DNA of 64,000 nucleotides from Cavia porcellus. Lineage: Eukaryota; Chordata; Mammalia; Rodentia; Caviidae. Both the position numbers and the translations under genes were made by a program. The DNA lies in assembly GCF_034190915.1 (NCBI RefSeq), contig NW_026947501.1, forward strand, positions 1,116,001-1,180,000, in the 5' to 3' direction. The notes under the pieces were generated by a model. It worked only from the letters and a program-made list of their open reading frames with translations, was not told the DNA's origin and did not search any database. Of the stretch, positions 35,258-47,593 are shown piece after piece. Position 1 is the stretch's first letter. Each line of letters begins with the position of its first letter.

Positions 35258-37370
35258 TTAGTGTTATTGTTAATGTTATGGTTAGGCTTTAGGGTTAGAG
35301 TGTGGGTTGGGGTTAGGGTTAGGTTTAGGGCTAGGTTTAGGGTTAGGGTTAGGTTTGTGATAGGTTTAGGGTTAGGGTCAGGTTTACGGTTAGAGTTATA
35401 GTTTAATGTAAGGCTTAGGGTTAGGTTTAGGATTAGAGTTAGGGTTAGAGGTTATAGTTAGGGTTAGGGTTATGCTTAGGGGTAGGGTTAGGGTTAGGCT
35501 TAGGGTTATAGGGTAACGGTTAGGGTTAAGGTTACGGTTAGGTTTAGAGTTTGGGTTAGGTTTGGGTTTGGTTTTGGTTTAGCATTAGGTTTAGGGCTAG
35601 AGTTAGAGGTTAGTGTAATGGTTAGGATTAGGGTTAGGGTTAGGGTTAGAGGTTAGGGTTAGGGTTAGGGTTAGGGTTAGGGTTAGGGTTATGTTTAGGC
35701 TTAGGGTTTGGGTTAGGCTTAGGACTACAGGGTTAGGGTTAGGGTTATGGTTATGGTTTAAGGTTAGGGTTACAGTTAAGGTTAGAGTTAGTTTTAGAGT
35801 TATGGTTAGGGTTAGATTAGGCTTAGGCTTAGGATTATAGGATTAGTGTTAGGCTTATGGTTAGGGTTTAGGTTAGGGTTGGGTTTTGTTTAGGGCTTAG
35901 CATTAGGGTTAGGTTTAGGGGTTAAGGTTAGTGTCATGGTTAGGGTTAAGGTAATGGTTAGGGGTTAGTGTTAGTCTTATGATTAGGGTTAGGGTTAGCA
36001 TTAAAGTTAAATTTGGGTTTAGGTTTAGTGTTAGTGTTAGGTTAGTTTTAGAGTTAGTGTTATGGTTCGATGTTAGCCTTAGGTTTAGGGTTAAGGTTAG
36101 CATTACAGTTAGGATTAGGGTTAGGGTTAGGCTTTGAGGTTAGGGTTAGGGTTAGGGGTAATGTTAATGCTCAGGTTTAGGGTTAGTGTTAGGATTAGAA
36201 GTTCGGGTTAGGGTTAGGTTTAGGGTTTTGGTTAGGGTTACGGTTAGAGTTTAGTGTTATGGTTATGGTTAGGGTTAGAGTTTAGTGTTAGGCTTAGTGT
36301 TAACGATAGTGTTGGGGTTAGTGTAAGGGTTAGAGTTAGGGTTATGGTTAGGTGTAGCATTAGGTTTACTGTTATGGTTAGTGGTTAGAGTTAGGGTTAG
36401 CATTAAGGATAGTGTTAGGGTTAGGGTAAGTGTTTAGTGTTAGTGTTAGTGTTAGTGTTAGTGTTAGTGTTAGGTTTAGGTTTGAAGCTTAGGTTTAGGG
36501 TTAGGGTTATGTTTAGAAGTTAGCTTTAGGGTTATGTTAAGGATTAGGGTTAGTTTGAGGTTTAAGATTAGGGTTAGGGTGAGGGTTAGAAGTTTGGCTT
36601 GTATTAGGGTTAGGGTTAGTGTTAGGGTGAGTTTAGCGTTAGGGTAAGCGTTAGGGGTAGTTTTAGGGTTCGGGTTCGGGTTAGAGTTATGGTTAGGGTT
36701 AGGATTAGTTTCAGGATTTGGCTTAGGTTTAGGGTTAGTTTTAGGGTTAATGTTAGGGTTAAGATTCGGGTTTGGCGTTAGGGGTTAGGATTATTGTTAG
36801 GGTTAGGGTTAGAGTGTTAGTGTTAGGATTAGGTTTAGGGTTAGAAGTTAGGGGTAGGGATAGGTTAAGGTTATGTTTAGTGTTTGGGTTCGGATTAGTC
36901 TTAGGGTTAAAGTTAGGCTTATGATTAGGGTTAAGGTTATGGATTACAGTTAGGGTTAGGATTAGTGTTAGGATTAGGGTTAGGATACAGGGTTAGATTT
37001 TGGGTTAGGGTTAAGTTTAGGGTTAGGTTTAGTGTAAGGGTTAGGTTTTGGGGTAGGCTTAGGTTTGGGTTAGGCTTACGTTTGGGTTAGGTTTAGAGTT
37101 AGGTTTAAGTATAGGATTAGAGTTAGAGGTTAGTGAAAGGGTTAGGATTAGGGTTAGAGGTTATGGTTAGTGTTAGGGTTAGGGTTTTGTGTAAGCGTTA
37201 GGGTTAGGGTTAGTGTTAGGCTTAGGCTTAGGCTTTGGCTTAGGATTATAGGGTTAAGATTAGGGTTAGGGTTATGGTCATGGTTAGGGTTAGGGTAATG
37301 GTTAGGGATTAGTGTGAGTGTTAGTGTTAGTTTTTTGGTTAGGGATAGGTTTAGGGTAAGAGGTTAGGTC
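35258..37370 (+). repeat. Source-like copy of a duplicated segment (partner 39622-40620)
   Basis: Two sub-blocks of this segment, about 35258-35745 and 36965-37370, each closely match consecutive parts of 39622-40620. Shared rare words include GTGATAGGTTTAGGG, GGTTTGGGTTTGGTTTTGG and GGACTACAGGG in the first block, and TTTTGGGGTAGGCTTAGG in the second. The 1.2 kb between the two blocks has no counterpart in the partner. Confidence 0.82.
36434..36469 (+). repeat. Variant expansion: six TTAGTG
   Basis: Six exact TTAGTG units, like the run at 20657-20692 but in an unrelated domain, so it probably expanded independently. Confidence 0.92.
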
Positions 37371-39621
37371 TAGGTTTAGAGTTAGCGTTATGGTTAGTGT
37401 TCGGCTTTGGATTAGTGTTAGGGTTAGATGTTAGGCTTTTGGCTAGGGTTTGAGTTCGGGTTAGATTTAGGGTTAGGGTTAGGTTTAGGGTTATGTTTAG
37501 ATTTAGGCTTAGGATTATAGGGTTAGGGTTAGGTTTAGGGTTTGGGTTAGGTTTGGTTTAGGGTTAGCGTTAGGGTTAGGGTTAGAGTTCGAGGTTAGTG
37601 TAAGTGTTAGATTTAGGGTTAGGGTTAGGGTTCGGGTTAGAGGTTATGGTTAGTGTTATGGTTAGGGTTAGGGTTATGTTTAGGGTTAGGTTTAGGGTTA
37701 GGCTTAGGGTTACAGGGTTAGGGTAAAGATTAAGGTTAGTGTTAGATTTTAGGGTTAGGTTTAGGGTTATGTTTAGGGTTAGGGTTAGGCTTATGCTTAG
37801 TTTTATAGGATTAGGATTAGGCTTAGGGTTAAGGTTAGGGTTAGAGTTTAGGGTTAGTGTTAGTTTTAGTGTTAGGGTTAGGGCTTAGGGCTAGATTTAG
37901 GGTTACGGTTGGGTTTATGGCTTAGCGTTAAGGTTAGGATTAGGGGTTAGGTTTAGGGTTATGGTTAGGTTAGGGTAATGGTTAGGTGTTAGTGTTAGTG
38001 TTAGTGTTAGGGTTAGGGTTAGGGTTCGGGTTACAGGTAGATTTGGGTTTAGTTTAAAGTTAGTGTTAGGGTAGGGTTAGTGTTGGGCTACTGGTTAGAT
38101 GGTAGCATTAGGTTTAGTATTTAGGTTAGGATTAGGGTTAGGTTTAGGGTTGGTCTTAGGCTTTTCATGTTAGGTTTAGGATTATTGTTGGGTTTGGTTC
38201 GGGTTTAGAGTTTAGTGTTAGGGTTAGGATTACTATTAAGGTTCGTGTTGGGGTTAGGGTTAGGTTTAGAGTTAGTGTTAAGGTTAGGTTTAGGGTTAGG
38301 TTTAGTGTTATGCTTATTTGTTAGGGTTAGGGTTAAGGTTGGTGGTAGGGTTAAAAGTTAAGTTTACGGTTAAGGTTATGTTTAGGGAATGGGTTAGGGG
38401 TTAGTGTTTGGGTTAGGGTTAGGTTTAGAATTACATATAGATTTGGGTTAGGTTTATGGTTATTGTTAGGTTTAGGTTAGATTTAGAGGTTAGTGTGTTA
38501 GTGTTAGGGTTACGGTTAGGGTTAGGTTTAGGTTTAGGGTTAGAGTTTATGGTTAGGGTTAGGCTTAGGCTTACACTTAGGATTATAGGGTTAGTGTTAG
38601 TTTTAGTGTTAGGGTTATGGTTAGGGTTAGAGGTTAGGGTTAGGGTTAAATTTAGGGTTAGGGTTAGTGTTAGGTTAGGGTTAGAGTTAGGGTTAAATTT
38701 AGGGTTAGTTTTAGTTAGGTTAGGGTTACGTTTGTGGTTAGTTAGGGTTAGGGTTAGTGTTAGGTTTAAGTGTTAGGGACAGGGTTAGGGTTAGGTTTAT
38801 CATTAGCGTTAGGGTTAGTGTTAGGGTTAGGGTTAGTGTTAGGGCTAGGGATTAGGCTTAGGTTTAGTCTTCGCTTTAGGGTTAGGGTTACAGTTAGGGT
38901 TAGGCTGAGTTTTATAGTTAGGATTAGGTTTAGGTTTAGGCTTATGTTTAGGATTAGGGTTAGGGTTTGGTTTAGGGTTAGGTTTAGGGTTAGGTTTAGG
39001 CATTGGGTTAGGTAAGGTTTAGGGTTATCGTTTGTGTTAGCATTAGATTTAGGGTTAGGTTTAGGGTTAGAGTTAGGTTTAGGATTAGGGTTAGGGGTTA
39101 GATTTAGTGGTTAGGGTTAGGGTCAGGGTTAGGGATTAGGGTTAGGGTTAGTGTTAGGGTTAATGTTAAGCTCAGTATTAGCATTAGGGTTAGGGATAGG
39201 TTTAGGGTTAGAGTTAGGTTTATTGTTAGGGTTAGGTTTAGGGCTAGGATTAGTGTTAGGTTTAGGTTTAGGGATAGGTTTAGGGTTAGGGTTAGGGTTA
39301 GGTTTCAAAGTTAGGTTTATGGTTAGGTTTAGGTGTTAGGGTTAGGGTTAACTTTAGGGTTGGTGTTAAGGTTTGGATTATGCTTAGGTTTAAGCTAGAA
39401 GGTTAGGGTTAGAGGTATTATAGCGTTAGGTTTAGGGTTAGGTTTTGGGTTAGGGTTAGGTTAGGTTTAGGTTTTAGGTGTTAGTGATAAGGTTAGGTTT
39501 ATTGTTAGGTTTAGGGTTAGGATTAGGTTTAGAGGTTAGGTGTTAGGGTTAGGGTGAGCGTTAGGTTTAATGTTAGGGTTATGGTTAGGGTTATTGTTAA
39601 GGTTAGGGATTAGGGTTACGG

Positions 39622-40620
39622 TTAGTGTTATTGTTAATGTTATGGTTAGGCTTTAGGGTTAGAGTGTGGGTTGGGGTTAGGGTTAGGTTTAGGGCTAGGG
39701 TTAGGTTTAGGGTTAGGTTTGTGATAGGTTTAGGGTTAGGGTCAGGTTTACGGTTAGAGTTATAGTTTAGTGTAAGGGTTAGGGTTAGTTTTAGGGTTAG
39801 AGTTAGGGTTAGAGGTTATAGTTAGGGTTAGGGTTATGTTTAGGGGTAGGGTTAGGTTTAGGCTTAGGGTTATAGGGTTAGGGTTAGTGTTAGGGTTAAG
39901 GTTACGTTTAGGTTTAGAGTTTGGGTTAGGTTTGGGTTTGGTTTTGGTTTAGTGTTAGGTTTAGGGTTAGAATTAGAGGTTAGTGTAATGGTTAGTGTTA
40001 GGGTTAGGGTTAGGGTTAGGGTTAGAGGTTAGGGTTAGGGTTATGGTTAGGGTTAGAGTTATGTTTAGGGCTAGGGTTAGGGTTAGGCTTAGGACTACAG
40101 GGTTAGGGTTAGTGTTAGGGTTAGGGTTAGGATATAGGGTTAGATTTTGGGTTAGGGTTAAGTTTAGGGTTAGGTTTAGTGTAAGGGTTAGGTTTTGGGG
40201 TAGGCTTAGGTTTGGGTTAGGCTTAGGTTTGGGTTAGGTTTAGAGTTAGGTTTAGGTATAGGATTAGAGTTAGAGGTTAGTGTAAGGGTTGGGATTAGGG
40301 TTAGGGTTAGGGTTAGAGTTAGAAGTTATAGTTAGGGTTAGGGCTAGGGTTTTGGGTAAGGGTTAGGGTTAGGGTTAGTGTTAGGCTTAGGCTTAGGCTT
40401 TGGCTTAGGATTATAGGGTTAAGATTGGGGTTAGGGTTAGGGTTAGAGTTTAAGGTTTTGGTTACAGTTAGGGTTAGGGTTCGGTGAGGGTTAGAGTTTA
40501 GGATTAGGGTTAGGGTTATGGTTATGTTTAGGGTTAGTGTAATGGTTAGGGGTTAGTGTTAGTGTTAGTGTTAGTTTTTTGGTTAGGGATAGGTTTAGGT
40601 TAAGAGGTTAGGTCTAGTTT
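39622..40620 (+). repeat. Rearranged copy of 35258-37370 lacking an internal 1.2 kb
   Basis: The first half matches 35258-35745 at an offset of 4364-4370. From about 40110 the match switches to 36965-37370 at an offset of 3147 (reaching about 3244 at the far end). The offset change of about 1,223 bp shows a deletion or template jump between the two source blocks. Many matched stretches of 50 bp or more have no difference. Confidence 0.82.
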
Positions 40621-43600
40621 TACATTTAGGCTTAGGGTTAGGGTTAGGGTTAGTTATAGAGGGTTAGGGTTACAGTTAGGGTTAGGTTTAGGATTTGTTT
40701 TAGGCTTTGGTTTAGGGTTAGTTGTTAGGGTTTAGTATTAGGGTTAGGGTTAGTATTAGGCATTAGGGATAGGGTTAGTGTTAGTGTTAATGTTAGGTTT
40801 ATGATTAGGGTTAGGGTTACGGTAGGGTTAGGTTTAGGGTTAGTGTTAGGTTTAGGGCTAGGGATTAGCTTAGGGATAGTGCTGGGGTTAGGGTTATGGT
40901 TTGGGTTAGTGTTACGATTAGGTTTCGGGTTATTTTAGGGTTACAGATAGGGTTAGGGTTAGGGTTACAGTTGGGGTTAGGTTTAGGTCTACGGTTAGGA
41001 TTAAGTTTTATGTAAGGTATAGGTTTAGGGTTAGGGGTTTGTGTTAGGGATTGGGATAGGGTTAGGGTTAGGGTTAGGGTTAGGGTTAGATATTTTTGTT
41101 AGGGTTAGTGTTAGTGTTAGGGTTACAGTTAGGGTTACGGTTACGGACACTGTTAGCGTTAGGTTTAGGTTTAGGGATTAGGGATAATTTTAGGGTTAGG
41201 GTAAATTTGCCTAAAGGTTAGGTTTAGGGTTAGTGTTAGGGTTACAATTAGGGTTAGGGTTAGGATTATTGGTTATGTTTTAGTGTTAGTGTTAGTGTTT
41301 GGGATAACGGATAGAGTTGGTTTTAGTTTTATGGTTAGGTTTACGCTTAGGGTTAGGGATTATGGTTAGTTTCAGGGTTAGGGTTAGGGTTAGGTTTAGG
41401 GTTAGTGTTAGTGTTAGGGCTAGGGATAGGTTTAGGTATAGTGTTAGAGCGATATTTTGGGTTAGGGTTAGGGTCACGAGTAGGTTTAGAGTTACGTTTA
41501 GGGTGCGCAGTAGGGTTAGGATTACGTTTAGGTTTAGGGTTAGAGTTAGGGTTAGGGTTAGCATTAGGGTTAGTGATAGGTATAGGGCTAGGCTTAGATG
41601 TTTGGTGTTACTCATAGGGTTAGTGTTAGGGTTACGGTTAAGTTTAGTGTTGGGTTTAGGTTTAGGGTTAGGGTTAGTGTTTAGGGTTAGGTTTTGTTTT
41701 AGGGTTAGGGTTAGGTTTAGGTTTATGTTTAGGGTTAGGTTTAGGGTTAGCTTTATAGGTTAGGTTTAGGGTTAGGGTTAGGTTTATGTTTATGTTTAGG
41801 GTTAGGGTTAGGATTAGGTATGAGGGTAGGGGGTATGGTTAGTGTTTATGTTTAGGTTTCTGGTTAGGCTTAATGTTAGGTTTAGGTTTAAGGATAACTG
41901 TTAGGGTTAGTGTTAGGTTTAGGGTTAGTGTTAGTGTTAGTGTTAGGGTTAGGGTTAGTGTTAGGGTTGGTGTTAGGTTTATGGTTACTGTTAGGGTTAG
42001 GGTTAGGTTATGGTTTGGTTTATTGGTTAGGTGTTAGGGTAAGAATTAGTGTTAGGGTTAGGGTTAGAAAGATAGTGTTAGAGTTACGGTTAGTTTCACG
42101 GTTAGTGTTAGGGTTAGAATTAGGGTTAGGGTAAGTCTTCGGCTTAGGGTTTGGTTTAGGTTTTGGCTTAGGGTTTCAGGATTTGGGTTTGTGTTAGGGT
42201 TAGGGATTAGGGATAGGATTAGGGTGAGTGATAGGGTTAGTGTTAGGGATTAGGTTTAGGGTTAGGGTGAGGTTTAGGGTCAGGGTTATGGGTTAGGTGT
42301 TAGGAATAAGTTTAGGGTTAGTGTTAGGGTTAGGTTTAGGATAGTGTTAGGGTTAGGGGTTAGGGGTTAGGCGTTAGGGTTAGTTTTAGCATTATAGTTA
42401 GGTTTATATTTAGGGATAGCATTATGGTTAGGTTTAGGATTAGGGTTAGAATTAGGGTTAGGGTTAGGGTTAAGTTTAGGTATAGTTTTAGGTTAGGGTT
42501 AGGTTTAGGGTTAGGATATGGTTAGGGTTAGGGTTTGGGTTAGGATTAGGGTTTTATGATTAGGGTTAGGGTTAGAATTTAGAGTTAGGTTTAGGATTAG
42601 GCTTAGGGTTAGAGTTAGGTTTAGGGTTCTGTTTATGGCTTAGATGATAGGGATATGGTTAAAGTTAGGCTATGTGTTATGGTTGGGGTTAGCATTATGA
42701 TTAAGTTAAGTGTTAGGGTTAGGTTTAGTATTCGGTTCAGGTTTATGGTTAGGGTTAGTGTTAGGTTTAGAGTTAGGGTTAGGGTTATGTTTAGGGATAC
42801 GGTTAGGTTTAGGGTTAGTGTTACGGTTTTGGTTAGGTTTAGGGTTAGGGTTAGACCTAGTTTTAGTGATAGTGATACTGTTAGACTTAGGCTTAAGGTT
42901 ATGGTTAGCTTTAGGGATAGGATTATGGTTAGGGTTAGGGTTAGGGTTAGGTTTAGGTTTAGGGTTAGGGTTAGGTTTAGTTTTAGGTTTAGTGTTAGCG
43001 TTAGGGTTAGGGTTAGGGCTAGGGTTAGGGTTTGTGTTAGTGTTAGGGTTAGGGTTAGGCTTAGGGTTAGGGTTATGGTTAGGGTTATGGTTAGGGGTTA
43101 GAGTTAGAGGTTCGGGTTAGGGTTAGGGTTAGTGTTACCATTATGGTTAGGGTTAGTTTAGGGTTAGATTTAGGGGTAGGTGTTAGTGATAGGTTCAATG
43201 TTAGGCTTCGGATTATGATTAGGGTTCGGGTTACGATTAGGTTTAGGGTTCGGTTTAGGGTTAGGTTTAGGATTAAGGTTAGTGCTAGTGTTAGCATTTG
43301 GGTTAGGGTTAAGGGTAAGGTGTTAAGGATATGTTTAGGTTTATGTTTAGTGTTACAGGTAGGGTTATGGTTACATTAAGAGTTACAGTTAGGGTTAGTG
43401 CTAGTGTTAGGGTTCGGGTTAAGGATTCATGATAGGGTTACTGTTAGTGTTAGGGTTAGTGTTAGAGGATAGGTTTAAGGTTAGGGTTACGGTTATGGTA
43501 AGGCTTAAGTTTAGATGTATGGATTAGGGTTAGTGTTTGGGTTATGGTTAGGGTTAGGTTTAGTGTTAGGGATTTGGGTTAAGTTTAAGGATAGCATTAG

Positions 43601-46600
43601 TTTTAGGCTCAGCATTAGGATTAGGGTTAGCGATAGGTTTAGTGTTAGGGTTAGGTTTTTTGTTAGGGTTAGGGTTACGGATTGGGTTAGGGTTAGGTTT
43701 AGGTTTAAGGTTAGTGTTAGGTTTAGGGTTGGGGTAAGTTTTAGGGTTAGTGTTTGGGTTAGGGGTTAGAGTTAAGGTTATGTTTAGGGTTAGGTTTAGG
43801 GTTAGGATTAGGGTTAGGTTTAGGGTTAGGCTTATGGTTAGGTTTAAGGTTAAGGTTATGGTTATGGTTAGAAGTTAGCTTTAGGTTTAGGGTTGGAGTT
43901 AGGGTTATGTTTAGGGTTAGGTTTAGGGATAGGGGAAGGTTTAGGATAAGGGTTAGAGGTTAGGGTGATGATTAGGGTTAGGTTTAATGTTACGGTTAAG
44001 TTACGGTTAGTGTTAGGTTTAGGGTTAGGGTTAGGTTTAGAGTAGAGATGAGTGTTAGGTTTAGGTTTAGGGTTAGGGTTATGGATTAGGGTTAGGGTTC
44101 TGGTTACGCTTATCGTAAGGGTTAGGGATTAGTGTTAGAGTTAATTTTAGGGTTAGTTTAGGGTTAGGCTTAGGCTTAGGGTTGCTTTAGGGTTAGGGTT
44201 AGTGTTAAGGTTAGCATTAGGGTTAGGTTTACACTTAGGTTTAGGGTTAGGGTTATGATTAGGTTTAGGGGTTAGAGTTAGATGTTAGGGTTTGGGTTAG
44301 TGTTAGGGGTAGCATTTAAGGTTAAGGTTATTGTTAGGGTTATGGTTAGGGTTAGGTTTAGAAGATTGGGTTAGTGGTAGTGTTAGGGTTTGGGTTACAG
44401 TTCGTGTTATGGTTAGGTAAGTGTTAGGCTTAGGGTTTAGTTGTTAGGGCTAGACTCAGGGTTAGGCTTCGGATTACTATTAGGTTTCCAGTTACAATTA
44501 GGTTTAGAGTTAGGGTTAGGGTTAGGGTTTGGGTTAGGGTTAGGTGTTAGGTGTTAAAAAATATGGTTAGAGTTATGGTGAGGGTTACTGTTAGGTTTAG
44601 GTTTATGTTTAGAGTTACAGTTAGGGTTCTTGTAAGGGTTAGGTTTAGTGTTAGGAATACTGGATAAGTTTAGTGTTATGGTTATGGTTAGGTTTAGAGG
44701 GTTGGGGTTATGGTTATGGTTAGAATTATGGTTAGGATTAGTGTTAGCATTTGGGTTTGGCTTAGGGGTTATGTGTTAAGGATATGTTTAGGGTTATGGT
44801 TAGGGTTATGTTTAAGGTGAGGGTTACATTAAGTGTTACAGTTAGTGTTAGTGTTAGTGTTAGGGATAGGTTTAGGGTTAGGGTTAGGGTTTGGTTTAGG
44901 GGCTAGTTTTATTGTTAGGGTTAGGGTTATGGTAAGGCTTAATGTTAGGTGTACGGATTAGGGTTAGTGTTCTGGTTAGGGTTAGGGTTAGGGTTAGGGA
45001 TTTGGTATAGGGTTACAGATAGCGTTAGTGTTAGGCTCAGTATTAGGATTAGGGTTAGGGATAGGTTTAGGGTTAGGGTTAGGTTTATTAGGATTAGGGT
45101 TACAGATAGGGTTACAGTTAGGTTTAGGTTTAAGGATAGGTTTAGGGTTAGGGTTAGTTTTGGTGTTATTGATTAGGGTTAGGGCTAGGGTTATGGTTAG
45201 TGTTAGGTTTAGGGTTAGGATTAGGGTTAGGGTTAGGGCTAGGAATATGGTTAGGTATAGTGTTAGTGTTAGGTTTAGGGCTGGTTTAGGGATTAGGTTT
45301 AGGGTTAGTGTTAGGGTTATGTTTAGGGTTAGGGGTTAGGTGTTATTGATATGTTTATGGTTTGTGCTACGGTTAGGTTAGGGGTTAGATGTTAGTGATA
45401 AGTTTATGGTTAGTGTTAGGGTTATGTTAGGGTTAGGATTAGGGTTAGGGGTTAGGAGTTAGGGGTTATTCTTAGGGTTATAATTAGGGTTAGGAGTAGG
45501 GGTAGGCTTAGGTTTAGGTTTAGGGTTAGCCTTAGGGTTAGGATTAGGTTTAGAGATTAGCTTAAGGTTTAGTGTTAGGGTTAGGGTTACAGTTTTGATT
45601 AGGTTTAGGGATATGTCAAGGGTTAGGGTTAGGGTTAGGGTTAGCGTTAGGGTTAGGGTTATGGTTAGTGTTAGGTTATGGATTAGTTTTAGAGGGTTAA
45701 GGTTAGGGTTAGGGTTAGGGTTAGGATTAGTGTTATGGTTACGGCTAGGTTAGGTTTATGGTTAGTGCTAGTGTTATGGTTAGGTTAGGTTAATGGATAG
45801 TTTAGGCACTATGTTTAGTGTTAGGGTTAGGGTGAGGGTGAGGGTTAAGTTTAGGGGTTAAGGTTATGGTTAGGGTTAGGTTTAGGGTTAGGGTTAGGCT
45901 TACATTTAAGATTTGGGTTAGCGTTAGATTTAGGGTTGGGGTTAGGGCTAGCATTAGGTTTAGAGTTAGGGTTAGGTTTAGGGTTATTGTTAGCTTTAGG
46001 ATTACGGTTAGGGTTAGGGTTAGGGTGAGGCTTAGTGTTAGGGTTAGGGTTAGGGTTATGGTTAGGGTTAGAGTTAGGGTTAGTGTGGGTGTTAGGATTA
46101 GGGTTATGGTTAGGTTTAGGGTAAGGGGTTAGAGTTAGAAGTTAGGGTCAGCGTTAGGATTAGTGTTAGGGTTAGTGTTAGGGTTAGGGTTAGGATTAGG
46201 GGTAGCGTTAGGGTGAGGTTTAGGGTTAGGGTTATGGTTATGTTTAGGGTTAGGGGTTAGTGTTAGAGGTTAGGTTGAGAGTTAGGGTTAGTGTTAGTTT
46301 TAGTGTTACTGTTAGGGCTAGGGTCAGGTTAGGATTATATTTAGGGGATAGGTGTTAGGAATAGCATCAGGGTTAGGCTTCGGATTACGGTTAGGGTTCG
46401 GGTTATGATTAGGCTTAGGGTTAGCGTTAGGGTTCCCCTTAGAGTTAGGATTACACTTAGAGTTAGTGTTATCATTTGGATTAGTGTTAGTGGTTAGGTG
46501 TTAAGGATATGTTTTGGGTTATCGTTTGGTTTACAGTTAGGGTTAGGGTTACATTAAGGGTTACAGCTATGGTTAGTGTCAGTGTTAGGGTTAGGGTTAG

Positions 46601-47548
46601 GCCTTAGGGATAGGTTTAGTGTTAGGCTTAAGGTTAGGGTTAGGGGCTAGGTTTACGGTTAGGATTAGGGTTATGGTAAGGCTTAAGGTTAGGGATACGG
46701 ATTAGGGTTAGTGTTCGGGTTAGGGTTATGGTAATGTTTGGTGTTAGGCATTTGACTTAGGTTTACAGATAGAGTTAGTGTTAGGCTCAGTATTAGGATT
46801 ACATTAGGGATATGTTTAGGGTTAGGGTTAGGTTTATTGTTAGGGTTAGTGTTACAGATAGGGTTAGGGTTAGGTTTTGGGTTGAGGATAGGCTTATGTT
46901 TATGGTTAGGGTTAGGGTTAGGGGTTAGGGTTAGGGTTACTGTTAGGGTTAGTTTTAGAGTTAGGATTATGTTTAGTGTTAGGGTTAGGGTTATGGTTAG
47001 GTTTAGGATTAGGGTTATGGTTAGCGCTAGGAATAAGTTTAGGGATAGTGTTAGGATTAGGATTAGGGTTAGGGTTAGGTTAGAGTTTAGTTTTAGGGTT
47101 AGGTTTGGTGTTAGGGTTACATTTAGGTTTAGAGTTAAGGATAGCCGAAGGGTTAGGATTAGGGTTAGAATTTAGGGTTATGGTTAGGGTTACGGTTAGT
47201 GTTAGGTATACGGTTAAATTTATGGTTAGGGTTAAGTTTAGTGTTAGGTTTAGGCTTAGGTTTATGGGTAGTGTACGGAAATATTGTTAGGTTTAGGGTT
47301 AAGTTTAGGTTGAGGGTTAGTGTTAGGGTTAGGATTAGGTTTCGGGTTAGGCTTATCGTTAGGTTTAAGGTTAGATTTAGGCATAGGATTAGGGTTAGGT
47401 TTAGGGTTAGTGTTAGGGTTCGAGTTAGAGTTTAGTGTTAGGGTTAGGATAAGGCTTAGGGTTAGAGTTAGTTTCAGGGTTATGGTTAGAGCTTAGTTGT
47501 TAGGGATAGGGTTCAGGTTAGGCTTCAGGTTATGGGTTAGGGTTAGGG

Positions 47549-47593
47549 TTAATCATAACCCTAAACCATAACCAGGTTTAGGGTTATGATTAA
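47549..47593. repeat. Perfect 19-bp inverted repeat (hairpin) with C-strand telomeric sequence
   Basis: The left arm 47549-47567 (TTAATCATAACCCTAAACC) is the exact reverse complement of the right arm 47575-47593. The loop is seven bases (47568-47574). The left arm plus loop is the clearest place in 58 kb where C-rich telomeric sequence lies on the + strand. The arms carry the word GGTTTAGGGTTATGATTA, which is normal for the array, so the left arm looks like an inverted copy of the right. Confidence 0.95.

Larger units (their letters stand above)
31490..40460 (+). repeat. Array domain marked by CTTAGGATTATAGGG words
   Basis: CTTAGGATTATAGG followed by A or G recurs near 31491, 34570, 35832, 37250, 37511, 38580 and 40404, with diverged forms near 32400, 35505, 35721, 37705, 37801, 39865 and 40091. 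I did not see it in the array outside about 31.5-40.5 kb. Spacing is irregular, so this is a family of dispersed local copies, not a clean period. It marks a stretch amplified from one ancestor. Confidence 0.65.
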
